NCBI RefSeq assembly: GCF_002078505.1 | Contig: NZ_LUAV01000011.1 | Span: 114,078 to 178,077 of the forward strand | DNA: 64,000 nucleotides | Origin: Ensifer aridi | GTDB taxonomy: Bacteria; Pseudomonadota; Alphaproteobacteria; Rhizobiales; Rhizobiaceae | Reading direction: 5' to 3' | Shown here: one piece after another, positions 26,332 to 33,843 of the stretch | Position numbering within the stretch: position 1 is the stretch's first letter | Layout: each line of letters begins with the position of its first letter | The notes under the pieces: model-generated | Told to the model about the DNA's origin: nothing | The model's input: the letters and a program-made list of their open reading frames with translations, nothing else | Database searches by the model: none | Translations under genes and position numbers: made by a program

Positions 26332-28101
26332 ATGAGGCGGTTGGCAGCGATCATGGATGCCGACGTCGTCGGTTACAGCCTGCTGATGGGACGTGACGAG
26401 GCCGGCACGTTCCAAGCGCTGAAGGCATGCCGCAACGCTTTCATTGTGCCTGCGGTCGCGGCTCGCGGCGGGCGGATCGTCAAACAGACAGGCGACGGAA
26501 CGCTAGCCGAATTTGCGAGCGTCATCGACGCGGTTGCCTGCGCGATCGCGATCCAACGAACGATGCAGGAGCACAATGACAGTGCCGAAGCGCAGCGCCT
26601 GGAGCTGCGCATCGGCATCCATCTCGGCGACGTGGTCGTCGAGGACGGCGATATCCATGGCGATGGCATGGCGGTCGCCGCGCGCCTGCAGGAGATGGCA
26701 CCGCCCGGCGGCATTTGCGTGTCGCAGCAGGTCTACGACCAGATCGGCACGAAGCTCGATTTTCCTGCGGTCGATCTCGGCTCGCGAACGCTCGGCGACG
26801 TTGCTCCCGTGCGCGTCTGGCAATGGCAACCGCACGAGGCGGCGGAGAGCTTAACTCAGCCTGCGCCGCCGCATCAGCGGCCGGTGCCAGATCACAAGCG
26901 CCCTTCGATCGCCGTGCTTCCCTTCGCCAACCTGTCGAGCGCCGAAGAACAGGAGCACTTCTCCGACGGTTTCACCGAGGAGCTCATCGCGACGCTCGCC
27001 CGCTGCCGATGGCTGCGCGTCGTCGCCCGCAATTCCTCCTTCACCTACAAGGGGACGGCCGTCGATGTCAGGAAGGTCGCCGAGGACCTCGGCGTCAAAT
27101 ATGTGATCGAGGGGAGCGTCCGCCGTTCGGGCAACCGCATTCGCATCACCGCGCAATTGTTGAGCGGCGGCACCGGCATGCTGCTCTGGGCGGAGCGCTA
27201 CGAGCGCACCCTTGACGACATCTTCGTGCTGCAGGACGAGATCGCTGGCCAGATAACCGGCACCATCGGACCGGAACTCGGCATGATCGAGTTTGCGGCG
27301 CTGCGCGGCCACACGGCCGCCGATATGGACGCGTGGAATATCTATCTCAAGGGCCTCTGGCACCTCTACAAGTTCAACCTCGACGACCTCAAGGTCGCCA
27401 AGGAGCTCTTCGAGCGAGCGACAAGCCTCGAACCCAGTTTCGCCCAGGCCCATGCCCGACTTGCCTATGTCCACATACAGCTCGGCTGGTACGGCCCGCT
27501 GGAGGAACGCGCCGAACGGATCGCCGATGCCACCGCGCTTGCCGAGCGGGCGATCGCGCTCGACAGCCGCGAGCCTGCCGCACACCTGGCACTCGGCCGG
27601 GCACTGGCGCTCGGCGGCCAGCCGGAGCGCGGCATCGATCATCTGCGCAATGCGCTGAGGCTCGATGCGAGCTTCGCGCAAGGCCATTTCGCCCTCGGTC
27701 AGGCGCTCTGCTACGTCGATCGGCCGGAAGAGGGCATTGCCGCGATCAACGAGGCGTTCCGGCTAAGCCCCCGCGATCCGCATCTATGGACGTTCCACAA
27801 CATGGTGGCTATCGCGCATTATCAGTCTGGCCGGCTTACGGAAGCCATCGAGTCCGCCCGCGCCTCACTGCGTCAGGAAAACGCCACCTTCTGGCCGGCC
27901 ATGGTGCTGGTAGCGGCCCTCGGGGCCGAGGAGCGGACGGACGAAGCACGCGCAGCCGTCGCCGCGCTCCTTGAGCGGCGGCCGGACATGACCACGAAGA
28001 CCGCCCGGGCCGAATTCTATTTCGGAAGCCACCCGGCCATGTCGGAAGACTTCATCGATCGCTTCGTCAATGATCTGCGCCGTGCCGGCTTGTCAGAATG
28101 A
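26332..28101 (+). CDS. Class III adenylate/guanylate cyclase-TolB-TPR protein
   Basis: A 589-residue protein starting at 26332 (GGGGAG 4 bases upstream). Residues 1-165 form a class III cyclase domain: RRLAAIMDADVVGYSLLMGR with the metal Asp, KQTGDGTLAEF with the second metal Asp, and GIHLGDVVVEDGDIHGDGMA. Next comes a TolB/FlgO-like domain (RPSIAVLPFANLSSAEEQEH), then TPR repeats to the end (FAQAHARLAYVHIQLGW, EPAAHLALGRALALGGQPE). Sinorhizobium species carry many such cyclases; they make cAMP in response to unknown signals. No membrane helix, so cytosolic. Confidence 0.9.
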   Translation: MRRLAAIMDADVVGYSLLMGRDEAGTFQALKACRNAFIVPAVAARGGRIVKQTGDGTLAEFASVIDAVACAIAIQRTMQEHNDSAEAQRLELRIGIHLGDVVVEDGDIHGDGMAVAARLQEMAPPGGICVSQQVYDQIGTKLDFPAVDLGSRTLGDVAPVRVWQWQPHEAAESLTQPAPPHQRPVPDHKRPSIAVLPFANLSSAEEQEHFSDGFTEELIATLARCRWLRVVARNSSFTYKGTAVDVRKVAEDLGVKYVIEGSVRRSGNRIRITAQLLSGGTGMLLWAERYERTLDDIFVLQDEIAGQITGTIGPELGMIEFAALRGHTAADMDAWNIYLKGLWHLYKFNLDDLKVAKELFERATSLEPSFAQAHARLAYVHIQLGWYGPLEERAERIADATALAERAIALDSREPAAHLALGRALALGGQPERGIDHLRNALRLDASFAQGHFALGQALCYVDRPEEGIAAINEAFRLSPRDPHLWTFHNMVAIAHYQSGRLTEAIESARASLRQENATFWPAMVLVAALGAEERTDEARAAVAALLERRPDMTTKTARAEFYFGSHPAMSEDFIDRFVNDLRRAGLSE

Positions 28102-28112
28102 GAGGCTGCTGC

Positions 28113-28310
28113 TCAGCAAAGATCGACGAGCATCCCGGACAGGATGGCAGTGATCTGCCCATGAAGGTAGGGATTTGCGAGTGCATGAATTGCAGACGCG
28201 ATCGTATCCTCGTGCCCTAACTCGAAGCGGATGTCCTCGCGTGCTTCGACAAGATTCGCCCAATCCTCGACGGAATGTTCATCGATTTCGCCGCTGCCGA
28301 ATCGCCTCAA
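28113..28310 (-). CDS. Small acidic protein, start uncertain
   Basis: From a TTG at 28310 the frame codes 65 residues (RRFGSGEIDEHSVEDWANLV, ending ITAILSGMLVDLC). Coding character continues upstream without a start (VITLKRDDVAAIL) until a stop at about 28351. An ATG at 28356 lies one frame away, so the real gene probably began there and has lost or gained a base. Similar short acidic proteins of unknown function are common in proteobacteria. It is convergent with the cyclase gene. Confidence 0.45.
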   Translation of the reverse strand: MRRFGSGEIDEHSVEDWANLVEAREDIRFELGHEDTIASAIHALANPYLHGQITAILSGMLVDLC

Positions 28311-28481
28311 AATTGCGGCGACATCATCACGCTTTAGCGTGATGACCGTTCAGCATCCCAAGGGAGCTCAGCGAACGACGCTCTCAAGTCAGATATGGAT
28401 CTATCGAATCGTATGAGCGAAGCGAGTACAGCTCGTCTTTTCATCATGTAGGCTGCTCGTGAGTCCGCGAGACGTGTACCC

Positions 28482-29519
28482 TTATTGCAGTGTGCGCGTT
28501 GGCACGGCAGCCGGCTGCCCATTCATCGCCTCGGGCGCTGCCGCCTCGGCGCCGCGAGCACTGTCGAGACCGGTCGCGACGACGGAAACGCGGAAGGTGC
28601 CGTCGAGGGTGCGATCGAAGATGGCGCCGACGACGATGTCGGCCTCGTCGTAGACTTCCTCGCGGATGCGGGTCGCTGCTTCGTCCACCTCGAAGAGTGT
28701 CATATCCATGCCGCCGGAGATCGAGACGAGCACGCCCTTGGCGCCGCGCATCGAGACTTCGTCGAGCAGCGGATTTGCGATCGCCGCCTCCGCCGCCATC
28801 ATCGCCCTGCTCTCGCCGGTCGCCTCGCCCGTTCCCATCATTGCGCGGCCCATGCCCTTCATCACCGTCTTCACGTCGGCGAAGTCGAGGTTCATGAGGC
28901 CCTCCTTGACGATCAGATCGGTAATGCAGCTCACGCCCGAATAGAGCACGCGGTCGGCGATCATGAAGGCGTCGGCAAAGGTGGTCTTGGCGTCGGCGAT
29001 ACGGAAGAGGTTCTGGTTGGGGATGACGATCACCGTGTCGGCGCTTTCACGCAACCGCTCGATGCCCAGTTCCGCCGTCTGCAAGCGCCGCTTGCCCTCG
29101 AAGCTGAAGGGCTTGGTGACGACGGCGACCGTCAGGATGCCGGCCCGCCGTGCGGCCTCCGCGATCACCGGTGCCGCCCCCGTGCCGGTACCGCCGCCCA
29201 TGCCGGCGGTGACGAAGCACATATGCGTGCCGCCGAGGTGGTCCATGATCTCGTCGATCGATTCCTGTGCCGCCGCGTTGCCGATGTCCGGCACCGAGCC
29301 GGCCCCGAGACCCTCGGTGATGGCGGCGCCGAGCTGGATCCGCCGCTCCGCCTTCGACATCGAGAGCGCCTGCGCATCCGTATTGGCGGCGATGAAGTCC
29401 ACACCCTGCAGGTTTTCCGCGATCATGTTGTTGATCGCGTTGCCGCCGCCCCCACCAACTCCGATGACAGTGATTTTCGGGCGCATCTCGGTGATGATCG
29501 GCTTCTTGTACTCTGTCAT
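28482..29519 (-). CDS. ftsZ2: FtsZ2, tubulin-like GTPase without C-terminal tail
   Basis: A 345-residue FtsZ. The N-terminal GTP-binding half has [15 protein letters not shown] (about 18-32) and the tubulin signature [11 protein letters not shown] (107-117); the T7 loop [11 protein letters not shown] (211-221) that completes the GTPase site is intact. The protein stops soon after the polymerising core and lacks the long linker and conserved C-terminal peptide that bind FtsA and ZipA, as in the known second FtsZ of S. meliloti. It is monocistronic, not in a dcw cluster, so it is probably not the main division FtsZ. Confidence 0.93.
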   Translation of the reverse strand: MTEYKKPIITEMRPKITVIGVGGGGGNAINNMIAENLQGVDFIAANTDAQALSMSKAERRIQLGAAITEGLGAGSVPDIGNAAAQESIDEIMDHLGGTHMCFVTAGMGGGTGTGAAPVIAEAARRAGILTVAVVTKPFSFEGKRRLQTAELGIERLRESADTVIVIPNQNLFRIADAKTTFADAFMIADRVLYSGVSCITDLIVKEGLMNLDFADVKTVMKGMGRAMMGTGEATGESRAMMAAEAAIANPLLDEVSMRGAKGVLVSISGGMDMTLFEVDEAATRIREEVYDEADIVVGAIFDRTLDGTFRVSVVATGLDSARGAEAAAPEAMNGQPAAVPTRTLQ

Positions 29520-29823
29520 GGCTCTTCTCCTTGGGCAGTTCCCCGGCCGTCGAAAGCTGCCCGTGCCCCGGGGAAACGGCGATCGAATGCGGTGCGGCGC
29601 GAATCAAGCGCCTTCATTTTAGGAATTCAAAAAAGCCAGGGAGAAGGCAAGAGAGGCAAAAACAAGGCCGTCCACAGCTACGTGCACCACGGACGCCTTG
29701 CCAGGCGATTTGACCCCTCAAAGAGCAAAGCCGTCGCCTGCGGGAGGGAACAAGGAACGCTCCCTGCACGTTCGATTGGATCACGATGATTTCGGGTCAT
29801 CTCCATCGTGGAGGAGTGGCGAA
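29520..29823. other. Divergent promoter region, no gene
   Basis: About 300 bases between divergent ftsZ2 and the small basic gene at 29824. A hairpin-forming stretch (GGGCAG at about 29533 with CTGCCC about 20 bases on) lies in the ftsZ2 leader. I see no other element. Confidence 0.5.
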
Positions 29824-30018
29824 ATGGGTGTGAAACAAGCTCCGACGGCAAAGGGCAAGCAGGCCGCTCATGGCTTGCACGAAAGCGCCGCGAAAGAAGA
29901 AAAAAAGGTAGAAGCGAAAAAAGGGTCCGACCTCGCCAAGGGCGCCGACCGGTTTGACGAGCGCTCCAAGAGCTCGGACGGCAGGAGTGCGGGCTCGAAA
30001 CAGAAGCCGAAACGCTAG
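29824..30018 (+). CDS. Lysine-rich disordered small protein
   Basis: A 64-residue protein (MGVKQAPTAKGKQAAHGLHE, ending SAGSKQKPKR) made almost only of Lys, Ala, Ser, Gly, Glu and Asp, with no hydrophobic core. It should be disordered and may bind nucleic acid or act in desiccation tolerance; neither is shown. GGAGGAG lies 6 bases before the ATG. Confidence 0.7.
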   Translation: MGVKQAPTAKGKQAAHGLHESAAKEEKKVEAKKGSDLAKGADRFDERSKSSDGRSAGSKQKPKR

Positions 30019-30086
30019 CGCGGAATGAGGAAAAGCGTGCGCGGTTTTCTGCCAGCACCCGCTCTCCCTCTTGGATCGATCAGCGC

Positions 30087-31799
30087 TCAGTCCTTCTCCG
30101 ACGCAGGTGCGGTGTAGCGGCGACGCACGGCCTCGGCGAGCCTTTGGCGGCTCTCGGCCGGCGAGAGCGAGCGATCCTCTTCGATGCCGGCGGTCTCCAG
30201 CGCCAGTTCCTCGTCGCCGATGCGCTCCTCGAACCATTTCGAGTAATCGCCTCGGCGCAAATGATGCTCCCAGGTCTTGTCGTCGATCCCTTCGGCAATC
30301 TGCAGGAAGATCATCAGATTGTGGGCGCGCAGGTTCATTTCGTTTTTCGGACCTCGGAAATAGAAGCTTGCCTCCTCGCCCAGTTGGCCTTCCGCATACT
30401 TCCGCGTATGCCGCTTGCGGGCCTGTCGGGGTTGTTCGACACGGATCCGTCGCACCGGCTCTGGCGGCGAGCGTCGCCAGAAAAGAACCTCGTCGTCCTC
30501 GAGCGGGTCGTCCAGGCCGTCCGGCGGTGCATCGCCGACGGCGGCGCAAACGTCCGCGATCACTTCGCGCGCTTTGGGGCCTAGCGCTGCGACTGCCGTC
30601 ACCGCCCTGAGCGCGTCAGGGGAGACGGTATCCGGGTGAACGGTGACCATGATTGTGCCGGAGCGATCGTGCGAAAGGGCAAGCGAGGCGCTGTCGCGCG
30701 AAGACGGCATGAGATGGTGCGCCTCGTCGATGATCAACCAGTGCGGCCTGCCCGTTCTGGCGCGGAACGCCGAAAGGTCCGACATCAGCTCGGCAAAGAA
30801 GCCGGGCCGCTCCTTCAGCTCGAAACCGAGGGCACTCACCACGACGTTGTCGTCCGGATTGGCGAGCAGGTCCAGCACCTCGTTGCCCGTCGGCGTGGTC
30901 GAACCGTCGCCGACCGTCACGGCGCCTTCGAGCCCCTGATAGTCCCCTTCAGGATCGAAGACGCAGAACTGGCAGCGCCGCTCCCGCAATCGCTCCGAAA
31001 TGGCAGTCGCCAGCGTCGACTTGCCGATTCCCGAACTTCCGGCGATGAGCAGCACGTCGATCGGCCCGATCTCGACCGGCCCGTCATCATCCTCGCCGAT
31101 CGGCACCTGGTGGCGGGCATTGGCGCAGAGCGCATAGTCGGACTCCATGACCCGCTCGATCAATTCCTCGACACCGGCACCGCGCGCGCCTTCCAGCACG
31201 ACGTCGGCCGTGTCCTTGAGAGCGGGCAAGGCGTTCGCGACGGCAGCACCGCAACCGCAGGTCCGCAAGAGCGCGTGATCGTTCTCCGCATCGCCGACGG
31301 CCACGACGTTCAGAAAGGAAAGCTGGATCTCCTTGAGCGCCGCTTTCAATCCCGTGGCCTTGTTGACGCCGCTCGGCAAAATCATCACCGCGCCCTTGTT
31401 GAAGATGATCTCGAGCTCGAGCCCGAGTTCGTTGATGGCCTCGAGGGCCGCCGTCTGGTGCGGCTCCCAGGTTGCGACGATGGAACGGCCGACCGATATC
31501 CTGTCGACGCCCTTTTCTCTGAGGCGCTCTATAAAAGCCGGCGGCGGCGCTGGCGCGAGCGGCCGCTCCTCCTCTGTTTCCGGCGTATAGAGCAACGCGC
31601 CATTTTCGACGACGACCTTGTCAAACAGGTCCGTGTGCGGAAACACGCGCTTCAAGTCCGGCAGTTCGCGCCCGGTGACGAGCAGCAGCCTGCGGCCGGT
31701 CTCCCGCAGCCTTTTCAAGGCTTGCAGAGTTTCCTCTCTGACCTCGCCGAATTCGGCCAGCGTTCCATCATAGTCCGTCGCAAGCGCCATGACATACAT
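30087..31799 (-). CDS. HAD-IIB phosphatase fused to HerA-like P-loop ATPase
   Basis: A 570-residue two-enzyme fusion. Residues 1-215 are a Cof-type HAD phosphatase: nucleophile motif DYDGT (9-13), VTGRELPDL (41-49), Lys147 in NKATG, and GDAEND (169-174). Residues 240-400 are a P-loop ATPase: GSSGIGKST (254-262) and LIIDEAHH (355-362), like HerA/FtsK-type motors. The C-terminal 170 residues are charged and unassigned. GGGAGG lies 9 bases before the start at 31799. The pairing suggests phosphosugar or phosphoprotein chemistry controlled by an ATPase, but no substrate is evident. Confidence 0.85.
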   Translation of the reverse strand: MYVMALATDYDGTLAEFGEVREETLQALKRLRETGRRLLLVTGRELPDLKRVFPHTDLFDKVVVENGALLYTPETEEERPLAPAPPPAFIERLREKGVDRISVGRSIVATWEPHQTAALEAINELGLELEIIFNKGAVMILPSGVNKATGLKAALKEIQLSFLNVVAVGDAENDHALLRTCGCGAAVANALPALKDTADVVLEGARGAGVEELIERVMESDYALCANARHQVPIGEDDDGPVEIGPIDVLLIAGSSGIGKSTLATAISERLRERRCQFCVFDPEGDYQGLEGAVTVGDGSTTPTGNEVLDLLANPDDNVVVSALGFELKERPGFFAELMSDLSAFRARTGRPHWLIIDEAHHLMPSSRDSASLALSHDRSGTIMVTVHPDTVSPDALRAVTAVAALGPKAREVIADVCAAVGDAPPDGLDDPLEDDEVLFWRRSPPEPVRRIRVEQPRQARKRHTRKYAEGQLGEEASFYFRGPKNEMNLRAHNLMIFLQIAEGIDDKTWEHHLRRGDYSKWFEERIGDEELALETAGIEEDRSLSPAESRQRLAEAVRRRYTAPASEKD

Positions 31800-31946
31800 G
31801 TGCCAACTGCCTCCCTCTGCAGCCTTTGTGTCGTGATGCAAAGGGGAACGTGCAGGCTTAATGCTGGTTCCCGCGACCGCTACGCGTATCTGTTCTTGAA
31901 AGCAGACCCGGCCGACCGCGCGTCCCGCGCGTTGCTGCGTTGCGCC

Positions 31947-32555
31947 TCATGCGCTCCAGCTCGGCCGGCTCCTCACCCGCTCGTGCCAGCGCTGAACTCT
32001 TTCGAGTTCACCCGGAATTTCCATCCCGAACACTTCCGAAAGCCAGCCGCAGACCGCCCCGCTGATGTCGGCGACGGAGAAGCTCTCGCCGGCAAGGAAC
32101 GGCCGGCCGTCGGCAAGCTCGCGGTCGAGCCAGGCCCAATTCCTCGGCACCGCCTGCCGCTCGGTCTCGGCGAAGGCCGGGAACTGCACGAGCCGATCCT
32201 TGAACAAGGCATCGGAATGCAGCGCCACATTGCCGACGGTGCCGAAGAGCTCGAATTCGACCCGCCTGTTCCACATCTCGACCCTTGCGCAGCTGACCGC
32301 ATCGCTCCCGAAAAGCGGCGGCTCCGGATGGGTCTCCTCGAAATAGCGGCAGATCGCGACGCTTTCTGTGATGATCGTACCGTCGTCGAGTTCAAGCACG
32401 GGGATCTGCCCGAGAGAGTTGAGCGTCAGGAATTCCGGCGCCTTGTGCTCGCCCTTCATGAAGTCGATCTCCACCATCGGCACTTCGATCGCCTTCTCCT
32501 TGAGAAAGATGCGGACGCGATAAGAATTCGGTCCCATGCCCTGATAAAGTCGCAT
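31947..32555 (-). CDS. Glutathione S-transferase family protein
   Basis: A 202-residue GST with an N-terminal thioredoxin-like half (MRLYQGMGPNSYRVRIFLKE; NSLGQIPVLELDDGTIITES, the cis-Pro and Glu-Ser that bind the gamma-glutamyl group) and a helical C-terminal half ending WHERVRSRPSWSA. The Ser11-Tyr12 region could provide the catalytic residue. It conjugates or reduces electrophiles with glutathione; substrate unknown. A perfect palindrome lies 45 bases upstream of the start and may be an operator. Confidence 0.9.
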   Translation of the reverse strand: MRLYQGMGPNSYRVRIFLKEKAIEVPMVEIDFMKGEHKAPEFLTLNSLGQIPVLELDDGTIITESVAICRYFEETHPEPPLFGSDAVSCARVEMWNRRVEFELFGTVGNVALHSDALFKDRLVQFPAFAETERQAVPRNWAWLDRELADGRPFLAGESFSVADISGAVCGWLSEVFGMEIPGELERVQRWHERVRSRPSWSA

Positions 32556-32599
32556 CGTCTCCTCCTGTGTGCACGACGGCTTCCCGGAAACTATGCCAT

Positions 32600-32622
32600 A
32601 CTGGTTGCATAAATCAACCAGT
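32600..32622. promoter_or_regulatory. Perfect palindrome upstream of GST gene
   Basis: ACTGGTTG (32600-32607) and CAACCAGT (32615-32622) form a perfect 8-base inverted repeat with 7-base spacer, 45-67 bases upstream of the GST start, where a promoter should lie. Its symmetry suits a dimeric repressor such as HxlR, MarR or TetR types. No regulator gene is adjacent. Confidence 0.5.
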
Positions 32623-32677
32623 TTTAAAATAGGCGCAGACGCACGCGGTTAGACGCAGCGCCACGCTACCCCTCCTC

Positions 32678-32708
32678 CGTCATCCTCGGGCTTGACCCGA
32701 GGATGACG
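32678..32708. terminator. Long hairpin downstream of ABC importer operon
   Basis: CGTCATCCTCGGG and CCCGAGGATGACG make a perfect 13-base stem around CTTGA. It lies 100 bases beyond the stop of the ATPase gene and before the GST promoter. This stem-loop is a frequent alphaproteobacterial repeat; without a T-run, it may act as mRNA 3' protection or weak terminator. Confidence 0.6.
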
Positions 32709-32808
32709 GCGAAGAAAGAAGCCGGCGACTGTAGAGCCGTCGCGCCAGCCGAGCGCGGAAACGCAGCAGTGCAACATACCTGCTCTCCCAGATTCCCTCT
32801 CCGCGGCC

Positions 32809-33843
32809 CTACAGGCGCCACCCGCCGCTCACGATGAAGGGCACCGTCGCGCCCTCACCGAGCGCGGCGCTGCTATACGCCTTGAGCTGCTGCCCGTCCG
32901 GCAGAGAGAGTGTGACCGCGAAGCGTTCGCCCTCGAAGATGCACGAGACGACCCGCATGGAAATGCCGTCGGTGCCGCGATGCACCTGTTCCGGCCGGAC
33001 AAGCACGTCCGACAGCGGCCCCTCGCCCGCCTGTCCGCCGGCGCCGAGGGCGGCACCCAGGAGCAGCCAGTCGAGCGCACGCCCCGCCGCATCCGGCAGT
33101 TTGAGCCGCAAAATGCTGCCGCGGCCGATCAGGCCGCCGACCACCCGGCCCTCGGGCCGCGCATAGATCTCCGCCGGCGCCGCCACCTGAAGAAGCTTGC
33201 CTTCCGACATCACCGCAACATCGGTCGCAAGCGCCATGGCTTCCGCCTGGTCGTGCGTCACATAGATCATCGTCGCGCCGGAGCGCTCGTGAAAGGCCCG
33301 GAAGGTCTCCTCCATCGACTTGCGCAGATGCTGGTCGAGATTGGCGAGCGGCTCGTCGAGCAACACCACGTCCGGCTCGGTCACGAGGCAGCGTGCCAGC
33401 GCCACCCGCTGTCGCTGTCCGCCGGAGAGTGCTGCCGGCCGCCGATCGGCGAAGTCCTCGAGCTTGACCAGCGACAGCGCCTCGGCGACACGCTTGCGCC
33501 AGGCCTCGCCGGAGATGCCGCGCACGTTGAGCGGATACCCGACATTCTCCGCCACCGTCATATGCGGCCAGAGCGCATAGGATTGGAAGACCATCGCCAT
33601 GTTGCGCTTTTCCGGCGGCAGCGAGCGGGCGGCATCCGAAAGCCGCCGGTCGCCGAACTCGATCGAGCCGTCCGTCGGCTTATCGAAGCCGGCGATCATC
33701 CTGAGCACCGTCGTCTTGCCGCAGCCGGAGGGGCCGAGCAGCGCCAGGAATCCCTGCTTGCGCACGGCGAGCGAGACGTCCGCGACCGCCGGCCTGCCGC
33801 TCCCGAAATCCTTGCTAAGGTGGTTGAGGATCAGTTGCGCCAT
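32809..33843 (-). CDS. ABC importer ATPase, Fe(III)-type
   Basis: A 344-residue ATPase with Walker A GPSGCGKTT (about 37-45), Q-loop VFQSYALWPHM, signature LSGGQRQR, Walker B VVLLDEPL and H-loop VTHDQAEAM. The C-terminal third is a TOBE-type domain (VLVRPEQVHRG) as in FbpC/PotA-like importers. It energises uptake by the adjoining fused permease and binding protein. Its start overlaps the permease stop by 13 bases. The group resembles AfuABC/FbpABC iron importers; polyamine or phosphonate use cannot be excluded. Confidence 0.9.
   Translation of the reverse strand: MAQLILNHLSKDFGSGRPAVADVSLAVRKQGFLALLGPSGCGKTTVLRMIAGFDKPTDGSIEFGDRRLSDAARSLPPEKRNMAMVFQSYALWPHMTVAENVGYPLNVRGISGEAWRKRVAEALSLVKLEDFADRRPAALSGGQRQRVALARCLVTEPDVVLLDEPLANLDQHLRKSMEETFRAFHERSGATMIYVTHDQAEAMALATDVAVMSEGKLLQVAAPAEIYARPEGRVVGGLIGRGSILRLKLPDAAGRALDWLLLGAALGAGGQAGEGPLSDVLVRPEQVHRGTDGISMRVVSCIFEGERFAVTLSLPDGQQLKAYSSAALGEGATVPFIVSGGWRL

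Noticed and set aside
28485..29789. Plus-strand open frame of 434 codons
   Set aside because: Antisense to ftsZ2, whose GTPase signatures are unmistakable.
30636..32612. Plus-strand open frame of 658 codons
   Set aside because: Antisense to the HAD-ATPase fusion and the GST; no start signal and shadow-like composition.
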